Shown here: piece by piece, positions 36,120 to 44,947 of the stretch
Position numbering within the stretch: position 1 is the stretch's first letter
How the letters are laid out: each line of letters starts with the position of its first letter
DNA from: JAKAGZ01 sp963748105
Lineage (GTDB): Bacteria > Bacteroidota > Ignavibacteria > Ignavibacteriales > Ignavibacteriaceae
Direction: 5' to 3'
DNA length: 64,000 nucleotides
NCBI GenBank assembly: GCA_963748105.1
Contig: CAVVHP010000031.1
Coordinates: 1-64,000, forward strand
Made by a program: the position numbers and the translations under genes
Notes under the pieces: generated by a model
Told to the model about the DNA's origin: nothing
Database searches by the model: none
The model's input: the letters and a program-made list of their open reading frames with translations, nothing else

Positions 36120-36545
36120 TCATTTAAGTAATTTAATCATTAAATAAGCACCTGCGAGATAACTATTCTCTTTAAACCCGGAGATATATCCATCACAGGC
36201 AGTTGCCGTTACAAGGTTTTGCCTGAACTCTTCCCTATTGGCCAGGTGAGACAAATGCAATTCTACTTTAGGGATTTTGCAATCGGCCAGTGCATCTCTG
36301 ATTCCAACAGATGTGTGCGCATAACCACCCGGATTTATCATTATGCCACTGTAATTATTTTCTGCTCCCTGCACTTTTGTAATGATTTCACCCTCTATGT
36401 TTGATTGATAAAATTCAAAGGTAATTTCTTTAAACTCGTCTTTTAATAGCGTTTCAATTTTATCGAGTGACAAATTACCATAATGGCCTTGATCTCTTTT
36501 ACCAAGCATATTCAGATTTGGTCCGTTGATAACGAGTATTTTCAT
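36120..36545 (-). CDS. aroQ: 3-dehydroquinate dehydratase, type II
   Basis: Third step of the shikimate pathway. The 141-residue protein has the type II hallmarks: INGPNLNMLGKRDQGHYG with the catalytic Arg and Tyr, NPGGYAHTSVGIRDAL with the active-site Asn and His, and VELHLSHLANREEFRQ. Its start overlaps the stop of the 90-residue gene upstream in an ATGA, indicating translational coupling. Confidence 0.95.
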   Translation of the reverse strand: MKILVINGPNLNMLGKRDQGHYGNLSLDKIETLLKDEFKEITFEFYQSNIEGEIITKVQGAENNYSGIMINPGGYAHTSVGIRDALADCKIPKVELHLSHLANREEFRQNLVTATACDGYISGFKENSYLAGAYLMIKLLK

Positions 36546-36814
36546 CTGCTTTCCGCCATCTCATCAATTATTTCACGCATCTTTGGAGTAAGATACATTT
36601 CATCAATTCCTAGTTCTTTAAGAGCCATAGAAAGGATCATTACTTTTCTTTGAAGATTAGCCATCTTATTTATTACAATTATTTTACTTTCTTTCAACAG
36701 ACAGTACCCGCCTTTAAAATCTCCTTTCTCAAAACGAACTTCGGCGCCAAGCTGTGCCGCAAGTGCTTTTAGATCCTGGATTATTTCTTCAAATTCTTTT
36801 TCTTTCAATTTCAT
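36542..36814 (-). CDS. Conserved-looking 90-residue protein, unknown function
   Basis: A small soluble protein with a helical N-terminus (EKEFEEIIQDLKALAAQLGAEV), a central beta segment (RFEKGDFKGGYCLLKESKIIVINK) and a helical end. No family with a known function is recognised. Both ends overlap neighbours by ATGA, upstream with a membrane protein gene and downstream with aroQ. This tight coupling indicates a real gene, possibly working with one of these neighbours. Confidence 0.8.
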   Translation of the reverse strand: MKLKEKEFEEIIQDLKALAAQLGAEVRFEKGDFKGGYCLLKESKIIVINKMANLQRKVMILSMALKELGIDEMYLTPKMREIIDEMAESR

Positions 36815-37338
36815 ATTTTATCTTTTTCCTTCTTGGTTAAAGGCTGAAAAATGAAAAAATAAATAACAGAAAAATAACATAACATTTCAATTACCGGAAA
36901 ACTGGAAAATATCTTAAACCTTTTTATAATTAAATCCAAAACTTCATTGGGGTTAAAACCGGAAGTGTTCAAGGCAGTAATCAGCCTGTAATCAATTGTC
37001 ATCAAAAATATTTCAAGAGGCATCGTAATAAGTATCAAAACAATAATAATAAACAGCCAGCCATTATTTTTGAGCTTAATTTTTGAAGTAGAGATAAAAA
37101 GGATAAAAAATATTATGAAAATTATATAGAGAATGGAAGTAGATAATATTGCCGGTTCAAATGATTTTAATACAGCTGACAAATTTTCATTGTTCAAATA
37201 ACTTCTTAATTTGAAATTTGTACCTTCAAAAATCTGGTAAGAGATCATCAACCTGGTAAAATAACTACCCATCCAGAGCGCACCGGAGAGAATTGTAAAG
37301 AATAATATTACTTTGGATGAAGTTTTTAGATTTTCCAT
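36811..37338 (-). CDS. Four-helix integral membrane protein, unknown function
   Basis: A 175-residue protein with four hydrophobic helices (about residues 9-30, 62-85, 93-113 and 145-167) and no recognised family. The loop between helices one and two and between three and four is around 30 residues. It opens a three-gene unit with the 90-residue gene and aroQ, overlapping the former by four bases. It is transcribed divergently from the Ppx/GppA gene with only 39 bases between the starts. Confidence 0.72.
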   Translation of the reverse strand: MENLKTSSKVILFFTILSGALWMGSYFTRLMISYQIFEGTNFKLRSYLNNENLSAVLKSFEPAILSTSILYIIFIIFFILFISTSKIKLKNNGWLFIIIVLILITMPLEIFLMTIDYRLITALNTSGFNPNEVLDLIIKRFKIFSSFPVIEMLCYFSVIYFFIFQPLTKKEKDKI

Positions 37339-37377
37339 AACTCTTTTTATTTAGTTAAATTAAGATAAAAAAAAAAT

Positions 37378-38295
37378 ATGATTGTTGCCTCAATTGATAT
37401 AGGGACAAATACTGTCCTGCTGCTCATAGCAAGTGTTTCTGACGACACTCAAATTGAAACCTTGCGTAACGAATACAGAATACCAAGGATCGGGAAAGGA
37501 CTTCTGCCGGGCGGAAATATTACTGAAGAAAAGATTACTGAATTGTTTACTGTCCTTGAGACATATTCAGAAATTATTAATAAATATAATTGCGAAAGGA
37601 CACTGGTTACAGCAACAAATGCATTTAGAATTGCTGCAAATGGTGAAGAAATTGCCAATGAAATCAGGGATAAATATAACTGGGAAGTTAAAATAGTAAC
37701 AGGTGTTGAGGAGGCCCGGCTTTCTTATCTCGGTGCTATTAGCGGGGTAAATTCTAGCCAAGAAATGCTGGTTATTGATATTGGTGGTGGAAGCACAGAA
37801 TTAACTTTTGGAAAGGGACAGAAACTGAGTTTTCGTGAAAGTTTCAAAACCGGAGTAGTTAGCGCATCTGAGAAATTCTTGCTTAATGATCCTCCGCTAA
37901 AAACAGAAATTGAAAAATTTAGAAATGAACTTTCAACAATGTTCACAAAATTAAGAGATATGGACTATGCTCCCGATTTAGCTATTGCTTTGGCAGGTAC
38001 ACCAACAACTCTTGCATGTATTAAACAAAATCTGGAGCAATTTGATGAGGGACTTGTCGAAGGGAGCATATTAAGCTATGAAGATATTGAGGAAATGATA
38101 AATTTGCTTTCTGAGTTCTCAATCAAGGAGATTCGAAACAGATACAAAGCTGTAGTAAACGGACGTGAAGATTTAATCTTAAGTGGGGCTATTATTCTCT
38201 TATTCATTATGGAAATATTAAAAATAGATAATGTTTTAGTTAGCACCAAGGGAATTCGATTTGGTGCTATTATTGATAAAACAATTGATAAGTAA
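37378..38295 (+). CDS. Ppx/GppA family phosphatase
   Basis: Exopolyphosphatase or pppGpp phosphatase of the ASKHA fold. The N-terminal phosphate-1 motif is SIDIGTNTVLLLIA, and the central block VIDIGGGSTELTFG and the adenosine-type motif ALAGTPTTLACIK follow. The 305-residue length indicates the short form with only the two actin-like domains, without the C-terminal HD domain of E. coli Ppx. Preference for polyphosphate or guanosine pentaphosphate cannot be assigned. Confidence 0.92.
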   Translation: MIVASIDIGTNTVLLLIASVSDDTQIETLRNEYRIPRIGKGLLPGGNITEEKITELFTVLETYSEIINKYNCERTLVTATNAFRIAANGEEIANEIRDKYNWEVKIVTGVEEARLSYLGAISGVNSSQEMLVIDIGGGSTELTFGKGQKLSFRESFKTGVVSASEKFLLNDPPLKTEIEKFRNELSTMFTKLRDMDYAPDLAIALAGTPTTLACIKQNLEQFDEGLVEGSILSYEDIEEMINLLSEFSIKEIRNRYKAVVNGREDLILSGAIILLFIMEILKIDNVLVSTKGIRFGAIIDKTIDK

Positions 38296-38447
38296 TAGGG
38301 GTAAATACACTATCATTAAGAAGTTTCTGTGTAGCTTTCAAAGCCTGTTACAATTGACCAAAAAATAACGAACATTATTTACACTTTGGGAGCACACACC
38401 ACATCCATTTTTCCATTACAAATATTAACAAGGCTATGTAGTTATTC

Positions 38448-39149
38448 CTAGGTCAGCATTCCAATAAGGTAAAGTAAATAGAAAAGAGCCGCATTAAATA
38501 GTATTGCAAAGACGAGGGAAAAAAGAAAACTTCTCGTTTGAATATAAACCGCAAAGATTGATAAGAACAGACTCCACAGTAGTACCAATAATTCAAATCC
38601 AGACATTATAAACGCAAGTGTTTCTTTTATAGAGAATGGTGTGGGATTTGATGAAAATAAGTAACCACCAAACAACACTAATTCAATTGGAAATAATATG
38701 CACAGTCCAATTGCGTGCGGAACAAGGCTATAGGAAAACACAGCGAAATTATCTTTAAATCTTGTCTGTGCATTAGTTGATGAGGTAATTATTTTAAGAA
38801 GGAAAGAAAATAGAACAATTACTAACAAAGTAACTACCAGGACAATACCGGAGCTAATTAAGAGGGTGCTGTCTACTACCTCAACCTTTTTCGCAAACAT
38901 AGTCAGGTAAAGTGAATCGAGGTAAAATTTAATTGTGGCAAAAAGTATTATAGCAAAAATGAAATTTTTATGATCGGACAAAATGATTGATTTGAACCCA
39001 CCCCCCGGATTATCTATAAGCTTTCCAATCGTTTTCCATAAATCAATGTTGTAAACCTTATCACGCAAATAGCTATGGCATTTCCAGCAGGTTTTTGCGT
39101 AAAAGGGGTTTTCTTCGTGGCAATTGTTACAGGCTATTACATTTTTCAT
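38448..39149 (-). CDS. Yip1-domain membrane protein with N-terminal zinc ribbon
   Basis: A 233-residue protein starting with a CxxC...CxxC zinc ribbon (CNNCHEENPFYAKTCWKCHSYL) followed by KTIGKLIDNPGGGFKSIILSD and about five transmembrane helices, the pattern of bacterial YIP1-family proteins. Function in bacteria is unknown. It follows the DUF5683 gene by 16 bases in the same direction and probably ends the parAB-DUF5683 operon. Confidence 0.82.
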   Translation of the reverse strand: MKNVIACNNCHEENPFYAKTCWKCHSYLRDKVYNIDLWKTIGKLIDNPGGGFKSIILSDHKNFIFAIILFATIKFYLDSLYLTMFAKKVEVVDSTLLISSGIVLVVTLLVIVLFSFLLKIITSSTNAQTRFKDNFAVFSYSLVPHAIGLCILFPIELVLFGGYLFSSNPTPFSIKETLAFIMSGFELLVLLWSLFLSIFAVYIQTRSFLFSLVFAILFNAALFYLLYLIGMLT

Positions 39150-39165
39150 ATAGATGCTTTTTTAG

Positions 39166-39660
39166 TTAAAATCTTACTTTTATATTCAGCCAGGGTTCTC
39201 TTGTCATATTATTTTCTTTAACAGTAAAATCAAAGAGCTGGGCATCCACATAAGCATCCACCAGATTTAAGAAATATGCTAACCCAATGTAAATTCCCAT
39301 CAGATCTCGCTGATCCCTGTAGAAATCACGGTTTTGCCTGTACACATCATTTAGAGTTGTAAGATACAAATTGCGTGAATCTTTATATTTATTATTGTAG
39401 TGTATCCATCCGGCTGCAAGTGCCCCGAAAATTCCCCAGACTATTGGCACTTTAATGTAAGATTCATTATAAAATTGTCCCCAACCGGGTAAAATGGCAC
39501 TTCTTAAAACCGCTCCCCAGGGCGATTTATGCATTACAAAAACTGAATCAGTTTTCGTTACATTTGTAACATTTGTAGAATCCTGCTGTGAAAAAGAAAT
39601 TGATTGCAGTAACAGGATTATTAAATAAATTTTAGTTATATGATTTATCGATGATTTCAA
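39166..39660 (-). CDS. DUF5683 family protein
   Basis: A membrane or envelope protein of the DUF5683 family, marked by HKSPWGAVLRSAILPGWGQFYN and VPIVWGIFGALAAGWIHYNNKYKDSRN. It has a signal peptide (IYLIILLLQSISFSQ). The start is uncertain: a TTG at 39660 gives a 29-base overlap with parB, whereas ATG codons at 39705 and 39690 would lie deeper inside parB. Lying just after parAB is typical of Bacteroidota/Chlorobiota genomes. The function is unknown. Confidence 0.8.
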   Translation of the reverse strand: MKSSINHITKIYLIILLLQSISFSQQDSTNVTNVTKTDSVFVMHKSPWGAVLRSAILPGWGQFYNESYIKVPIVWGIFGALAAGWIHYNNKYKDSRNLYLTTLNDVYRQNRDFYRDQRDLMGIYIGLAYFLNLVDAYVDAQLFDFTVKENNMTREPWLNIKVRF

Positions 39661-40579
39661 AAAGTTCAAACAATCTTTCCAATTCGTCATTTGAATAAAA
39701 TTCAATTACTATGTCACCCGTGCCATCAGGTTTTTGTTTACAGGAAACTTTAGTCCCAAATATTTTCCGTAGCTTGTCTTCAACATCGTTAAGATTTGAG
39801 ACGTTTGGTTTTACATGAGGTTTAAAGGATACAGATCTTTTGCCAGGCGCTCCGGGATCTGTTAGAAGTTTTTTTACCAGTTGTTCAACTTTTCTTACAG
39901 ATAGGTTTTCATTTTTAATTTTAGCAAGTACATCCAACTGCATTTTTTCTGTGGGAAGATTAATAATTGCTCTTGCATGGCCGGAAGTAATCTCATCATT
40001 TATCAGGCTGTTTTGTATTTCTTTTGGCAGTTTCAATAATCTGATTGAATTGGCAACAGTTGTTCTGTCTTTCCCTACTTTTTCTGCGATTTGTTCCTGA
40101 GTAAGAGCACATTCTTCCATCAATCTCTTATAAGCTGTTCCAACTTCAATCGGGTTTAATCTCTCTCTTTGTATATTTTCAATCAGGGAAAGGGCAAGCA
40201 TGGCTTCATTGCTGTCAACCTGAATAATGTAGGCAGGGATATCTTTGTATCCAATTCCTTTACAGGCTTTTAGTCTTCTTTCACCTGAAATAAGCTCATA
40301 TCTATCATCTTTTGTACGTCTTACGGTAACAGGCTGAATTAAGCCATTTGAGAGAATTGATTTTTTCAACTCTTCAAGTGCTTCCGGTTCAAATGATGTT
40401 CTTGGTTGAAACGGGTTTGGTGAAATATCATCGATTGGAATTTTGGCAAGTACGTCTACCTGTTTCCCATCATCTTTCTTTAGGTTTGAATAATCCTGCG
40501 CTTTTTCTTCTTTTTTCATAGCATGAGGATTTATAAGCGCATCAAGCCCCCGGCCAAGTCCTGGTTTTAACTTACTCAT
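39632..40579 (-). CDS. parB: Chromosome partitioning protein ParB
   Basis: ParB CTPase clamp that loads at parS sites. The N-terminal domain shows IPIDDISPNPFQPRTSFEPEALEELKKSI, the CTP-binding motif LISGERRLKACK and ALSLIENIQRERLNPIEVG; a helix-turn-helix follows (LTQEQIAEKVGKDRTTVANSIRLLKLP). The C-terminal dimerisation segment VIEFYSNDELERLFELFE is present. Length 315. It overlaps parA by eight bases. No full parS palindrome is seen near it. Confidence 0.96.
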   Translation of the reverse strand: MSKLKPGLGRGLDALINPHAMKKEEKAQDYSNLKKDDGKQVDVLAKIPIDDISPNPFQPRTSFEPEALEELKKSILSNGLIQPVTVRRTKDDRYELISGERRLKACKGIGYKDIPAYIIQVDSNEAMLALSLIENIQRERLNPIEVGTAYKRLMEECALTQEQIAEKVGKDRTTVANSIRLLKLPKEIQNSLINDEITSGHARAIINLPTEKMQLDVLAKIKNENLSVRKVEQLVKKLLTDPGAPGKRSVSFKPHVKPNVSNLNDVEDKLRKIFGTKVSCKQKPDGTGDIVIEFYSNDELERLFELFEIIDKSYN

Positions 40580-41357
40580 TTTCTACTTTATTAATTTTGT
40601 TTGAATTCCTTTCCAGTAATTCAGAAGCCAGTTCAATATAATTTTTTGCGCCTGTTGAAATAGCATCATATAAAATTACAGGTTTGCCATAACTAGGGGC
40701 TTCTGAAATTCTAACATTTCTGTGAATAATAGTATTAAAAACCTTATCGCCAAAATATTTTTTTACTTCTTCTGCAACCTGCTGGGATAACCTCAGTCTA
40801 ACATCAAACATTGTTAGTACAACACCCTCAATTGTAAGCTTCTCATTATAATGTTGTTTAACAATATTTATAGTATTTAATAATTGTCCGAGTCCTTCCA
40901 GGGCAAAATACTCACACTGAACAGGGATGATTACAGAATTTGATGCTGCAAGTGAATTTAACGTAAGGAGCCCAAGCGAAGGCGGACAATCAATTATTAT
41001 GTAATCGTACTTATCACGGATTTCTGAAATTGCTTCTTCAAATAATTTTTCACGATTTTCCATGTCAACCATTTCAATCTCTGCGCCAACCAGGTTTATA
41101 TTAGAAGGAAGTAAATCAAGGTTAGGCATAAAGGTTTCAAGAATGGCTTCATTAATACTGATTTCTCCAATCAAAACTTCGTATACAGAAGGAGCATGAT
41201 TATGAACACCCAGGCCTGAAGATGAATTGGCCTGTGGATCTATATCAATTAATAAAGTCTTCTTTTCTGCTGCGGCAAGTGATGATGAAAGGTTTATAGC
41301 AGTTGATGTTTTACCAACTCCTCCCTTCTGATTAGCCACTGAAATAACTTTTGACAT
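40572..41357 (-). CDS. parA: Chromosome partitioning ATPase ParA
   Basis: Walker-type ParA/Soj ATPase acting with ParB in chromosome segregation. The deviant Walker A is NQKGGVGKTSTAINLSSSLA with both lysines; DIDPQANSSSGLG and the Walker B strand YIIIDCPPSLGLLTLNS follow. Length 261 without an N-terminal helix-turn-helix identifies the chromosomal type. It overlaps parB, forming the classic pair. Confidence 0.96.
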   Translation of the reverse strand: MSKVISVANQKGGVGKTSTAINLSSSLAAAEKKTLLIDIDPQANSSSGLGVHNHAPSVYEVLIGEISINEAILETFMPNLDLLPSNINLVGAEIEMVDMENREKLFEEAISEIRDKYDYIIIDCPPSLGLLTLNSLAASNSVIIPVQCEYFALEGLGQLLNTINIVKQHYNEKLTIEGVVLTMFDVRLRLSQQVAEEVKKYFGDKVFNTIIHRNVRISEAPSYGKPVILYDAISTGAKNYIELASELLERNSNKINKVENE

Positions 41358-41403
41358 TATTTTCTGTTTGATTTAATAAATAAAAAATGAGTAAGTAAAT
41401 AAC

Positions 41404-42081
41404 TTACAATTCAATCTCTTCTCCAAATTCCATTACCCTGCATTTTTTGCCATCCTTTTCAATTCTGCTCTTAAATTCAGATGGTTCTGCATTGATAACA
41501 GGAAATGTTTTATAGTGCATTGGAATTACGTTCTTTGGATTGACAAATTCAACGGCTTTTACAGCATCCGTAATACCCATGGTAAAATTATCACCGATAG
41601 GAACAAGCATATAATCAATCTTATCCATTTCACCGATAAGTTTCATATCATAAAATAATCCGGTATCACCTGTGTGATAAATAGTTTTGCCGTCAATCGT
41701 TAAAACTATTCCAGCAGGTTCACCTGCGTATTGGCCATCAGGAGTTTGCGAACCGTGATGAGCAATAGTAAATTTAACCCTGCCAAATTCAAAATCATAA
41801 CCACCGCCAATGTGCATATTATGAGCTTTAGCACCTTTTCCACTACAATAATTAGCTAATTCATTTACAGCGATTACAGTAGAGTCACATCTTTTGGCAA
41901 TTTTGAAAGTGTCCCCAATATGATCTCCGTGGGCATGAGTTAATATAATATAATCTGCTGAAACGTTGTCAGATTTTACCGGCGAAGTCGGATTGTCGTC
42001 CAGATAAGGATCAATTAATATCTTTTTGCCTGCAGAAGTTGTAATCTGAAAAGCAGAATGGGAAAAATATTTTAATCTCAT
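41404..42081 (-). CDS. UPF0173-type metallo-beta-lactamase-fold hydrolase
   Basis: A 225-residue metallo-hydrolase. It starts MRLKYFSHSAFQI and carries the metal motif LTHAHGDHIGD, then AHHGSQTPDGQYAGEPAGIVL, YHTGDTGLFYDMKLIG and IPMHYKTFPVI, in the order of the UPF0173 family. The natural substrate is not known. A GGAGGC ribosome site lies a few bases ahead of the ATG. Confidence 0.9.
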   Translation of the reverse strand: MRLKYFSHSAFQITTSAGKKILIDPYLDDNPTSPVKSDNVSADYIILTHAHGDHIGDTFKIAKRCDSTVIAVNELANYCSGKGAKAHNMHIGGGYDFEFGRVKFTIAHHGSQTPDGQYAGEPAGIVLTIDGKTIYHTGDTGLFYDMKLIGEMDKIDYMLVPIGDNFTMGITDAVKAVEFVNPKNVIPMHYKTFPVINAEPSEFKSRIEKDGKKCRVMEFGEEIEL

Positions 42082-42231
42082 ATTAGCCTCCTAAATTTGA
42101 TACTCTGTATTTTCAATAAATCAAATGTCTAAAACCTAATTTATCAGTAAATTTCTACGATTGAAGATAATAAATCCTGATGTAAAATATTGAGATTTTA
42201 AGTACAATTAAATATGAACTTAAATTTAAAA

Positions 42232-42891
42232 TTAGATAAATAATACTCTTATAAAACCTGTAATTGCCTGTAGTGGATTCATTTTACTTTTTTCGTTACC
42301 GTAAACTGTCGGAATTTTAACAAATCCAATTTTATAATTCTTTCTTGCCGCATTAATCAATATCTGGCTTTCTGCTTCGTAGCCTGAAAAGGTTGGTAAA
42401 ATATCCTGAAAGATTTTAGTTCTGAATAACCTGAAGCCACATTGACTATCTAAAATAGCCTGTCCGGTTTTGATCCCCATTAAAAATGAGGTAATTTTAT
42501 TGCTCAAGATTCTCTGTGGCGGCATATCTGAAATATCTTCGAGCCTGTTGCCTATGACAATATCATAATCATCAATAATTGAGAAAAAATCCTGGAGATT
42601 TTCAGGGGGATGCTGCAAATCAGCATCTAGAGTAAAAGTAAGCTCATATCCTCTTTTTAAACTTTCTCTAAATCCTTTATTGAGTGCGGATCCCTTCCCT
42701 TCGTTAAATTTATTTTCTAAAACAATAATTCTTTCATCAACCGGAATATTCTTAATTGAATTGTCCGCAGAGCCATCATTTACAGCAATAACATTATTAA
42801 CATACTTTAGAGTTCTGGTAATGACTTCAGCAATTGTTTTTTCTTCGTTAAAAAAAGGAATTACAGCGCAGGTATTATTTTGATTTGACAT
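42232..42891 (-). CDS. Glycosyltransferase family 2 (polyprenyl-phosphate sugar transferase type)
   Basis: About 219 residues. CAVIPFFNEEKTIAEVITRTL, VIAVNDGSADNSI, NEGKGSALNKGF and TLDADLQHPPE match the DPM1-like branch, which transfers a sugar to a polyprenyl phosphate. SQCGFRLFRTKIF and GYEAESQILI are also typical. The start at 42891 is chosen because the family's conserved N-terminus begins six residues later, and it overlaps cdaA by 17 bases; a 50-residue longer frame runs into cdaA and has no family support. Confidence 0.9.
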   Translation of the reverse strand: MSNQNNTCAVIPFFNEEKTIAEVITRTLKYVNNVIAVNDGSADNSIKNIPVDERIIVLENKFNEGKGSALNKGFRESLKRGYELTFTLDADLQHPPENLQDFFSIIDDYDIVIGNRLEDISDMPPQRILSNKITSFLMGIKTGQAILDSQCGFRLFRTKIFQDILPTFSGYEAESQILINAARKNYKIGFVKIPTVYGNEKSKMNPLQAITGFIRVLFI

Positions 42892-43693
42892 AATGCTCAA
42901 ATATCCCTTTCCATCCTTTAACTGCAGGAGTTTTGAAAGCACTTGCAAGTATTTTACGCAGAGCATCTTTAGACAATCCTTTTGAAAGTTGTCCATCCTC
43001 TGCAAGTGATATACTACCGGTTTCTTCAGAAACAATGACACTTAAAACATCAGCCTGCTCTGAAATTCCAAGGCCGGCTCTGTGTCGCATTCCAAGTGTT
43101 TCACCTTTTGCAGTTGTTTTTAAAGATAGAGGTAAAGTACAACGGGCTGCTTCAATAGTATCGTTTTTAATAATAACAGCACCGTCATGCAGTGGTGAAC
43201 GGGGAAAGAAAATTGCTTTTAATAATCCAACACTCAGTTTTGCATTAAGTAACTCGCCTGTTTCTGTAAATCCACGAATTCCTGTAGATTTTACTACAAT
43301 CATTAATGCACCATGCCGATGCTGGGATAGTTCAAAAGCGGCATCAGCAATAATTGATGCTGGCTCAGACGATTCAGATTTAACAAACATCCTGAAGAAT
43401 GGGTTCCTAGCTACAATTACGAGCAGCCTTCTTATCTCTGGCTGGAATAAAATTAAGAACGCTATTACCCAAATATCCGTAATTAATTTTAACAGCCAGC
43501 TCAATGCCCTGAAATTTGCAGCTTGTGAAATAAAAGAAATCAGTAGAATAATCATCAGGCCAATGAAAATCTGGGCTGCAATAGTTCCCTTAAGCAGCGT
43601 ATAGAGCTTATAAAGTATAAAAGTAACTATACAGATATCAATAATATCTGTAAAGTTTACTGTTAAAAATCCTACTCTGAATAATTCAAACAT
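42875..43693 (-). CDS. cdaA: Diadenylate cyclase CdaA
   Basis: Membrane-bound cyclase that makes c-di-AMP from two ATP. Three N-terminal transmembrane helices (residues 15-90) precede the DisA_N domain with both catalytic motifs: DGA at 170-172 (SPLHDGAVIIKND) and RHR at 203-205 (LGMRHRAGLGISEQAD), followed by VSEETGSISL. Length 272 is normal. It overlaps the end of folP by eight bases, a linkage also known from related phyla, and no glmM or cdaR gene is adjacent. Confidence 0.95.
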   Translation of the reverse strand: MFELFRVGFLTVNFTDIIDICIVTFILYKLYTLLKGTIAAQIFIGLMIILLISFISQAANFRALSWLLKLITDIWVIAFLILFQPEIRRLLVIVARNPFFRMFVKSESSEPASIIADAAFELSQHRHGALMIVVKSTGIRGFTETGELLNAKLSVGLLKAIFFPRSPLHDGAVIIKNDTIEAARCTLPLSLKTTAKGETLGMRHRAGLGISEQADVLSVIVSEETGSISLAEDGQLSKGLSKDALRKILASAFKTPAVKGWKGIFEHYVKSK

Positions 43694-44852
43694 TTAATTT
43701 ATTTATGTTGCTTAATAATTTGCAAACCTGCACACCGTTATTTACATTATGTGTTCGGATAACTTTAGCCCCGTTTCTGATTGATACGGCTTCAAGTATG
43801 GCAGTTGGCATATCCCTGTTACCGATTTCAAGGTCCAATGATTTTCCAATAAAAGATTTTCTTGAGACACCAATTAATATAGGAAATCCAAGGCATTTAA
43901 AATCTTCTATTCGTTTTAATAATTCAAAATTATCTTGAACCTTTTTACCAAATCCGATCCCGGGATCAATGAAAATTTTCTTGATTCCTACATTTAAAAG
44001 TAACCTGCTCTTTTCAAAAAGAAAATCATAAATTTCTTTAACAACGTTATCATAATAAGGATTTTTTTGCATATCTGCGGGTTTACCTTTCATATGCATC
44101 AGTACATATCCTGCTTTGTATTTTTTCACAACTTGAACAATTTCGGGGTCAAAATTAAATCCGCTTATGTCATTAATGATTTTTGCTCCCGCAGAAAGTG
44201 CTTCCGCGGCAACCTTGCTTTTTGTAGTATCTGCAGAAATTATTGTCCCCGGTCTTTCTTTTAATACATTATTAATTACAGGGATAATTCTTTCTATTTC
44301 TTTATCTGCCGAAATTTCTTCAGCTCCGGGCCTGGTCGATTCACCACCAACATCAATTATGCAGGCCCCTGCATCTATCATTTCAATAGCGTGAGAAACT
44401 GCTTTATCAGGAGAAATATATCGGCCACCATCTGAAAATGAATCTTCAGTTACGTTTAATATTCCCATTACATGAGAATTTTCAAAATTAAATGTCCTAT
44501 CACCAAAAGAATATGAAACGTGATCGTAATCATTAAATTTCTTGATAATATTACTTATCTGGTAGCCAAGGTCCTTATCACCACCGGCAAGAATTTTCCT
44601 GGAAAGGTCCCTAAAATTCTTTACTGAGCCTGTAACAAGTAAATCAATATAATTTTTATCTTTCTTTATTTTATAACAAATTTCTTTCTCTTGAAGAATT
44701 ATCTTCTGAACATTTTCAGCAAGTTTGTGTGGAATATCTCTTAATTCCAAACCAAGTAGATGAATTTCATAAACCTCTCTGAATATTTTGTAATATTCAC
44801 TGTATTTTCTAAAGACTTCTGTGTTGGAAAGGTTTATTATTTGAAATATCAA
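43686..44852 (-). CDS. folP: Dihydropteroate synthase with N-terminal extension
   Basis: Folate enzyme joining pterin pyrophosphate and p-aminobenzoate. The catalytic domain begins at about residue 126 (MGILNVTEDSFSDGGRY) and contains MIDAGACIIDVGGESTRPGA, ISADTTKSKVAAEAL, INDISGF, FIDPGIGFGKKVQDN and LIGVSRKSFIG. The first ~120 residues are an extra alpha/beta region (LELRDIPHKLAENVQKII and SVKNFRDLSRKILAGGD) of unknown role. I place the start at the TTG at 44852, preceded by GAGGGA; an ATG 12 codons upstream lies within a terminator hairpin. Confidence 0.93.
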   Translation of the reverse strand: MIFQIINLSNTEVFRKYSEYYKIFREVYEIHLLGLELRDIPHKLAENVQKIILQEKEICYKIKKDKNYIDLLVTGSVKNFRDLSRKILAGGDKDLGYQISNIIKKFNDYDHVSYSFGDRTFNFENSHVMGILNVTEDSFSDGGRYISPDKAVSHAIEMIDAGACIIDVGGESTRPGAEEISADKEIERIIPVINNVLKERPGTIISADTTKSKVAAEALSAGAKIINDISGFNFDPEIVQVVKKYKAGYVLMHMKGKPADMQKNPYYDNVVKEIYDFLFEKSRLLLNVGIKKIFIDPGIGFGKKVQDNFELLKRIEDFKCLGFPILIGVSRKSFIGKSLDLEIGNRDMPTAILEAVSIRNGAKVIRTHNVNNGVQVCKLLSNINKLNV

Positions 44853-44864
44853 TTTTCCCTCTAT

Positions 44865-44890
44865 TAAAAAAAAAGTGACAAAAGTCACTT
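44865..44890 (-). terminator. Rho-independent terminator between rpe and folP
   Basis: On the minus strand AAGTGAC and GTCACTT pair across a TTTT loop (44873-44890) and are followed by a T run to 44865. It ends the PASTA-rpe transcript, so folP and cdaA must be started from a promoter that overlaps or follows it, or by read-through. Confidence 0.85.
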
Positions 44891-44947
44891 CAGTGGATAA
44901 ATAGTATTTCTAATCGTTTGTAATCATAATTCAGATAATTGACATAC

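Noticed and set aside
38400..42100. Replication origin or parS site near parAB
   Set aside because: I looked for a full TTTCACGTGAAA-type palindrome and for dnaA, DnaA boxes or gid genes and found none; only weak half-matches occur.
42933..43604. A 223-codon open frame on the plus strand opposite cdaA
   Set aside because: It lies fully antisense to a well-supported cdaA gene, has no family features and reflects codon bias on the other strand.
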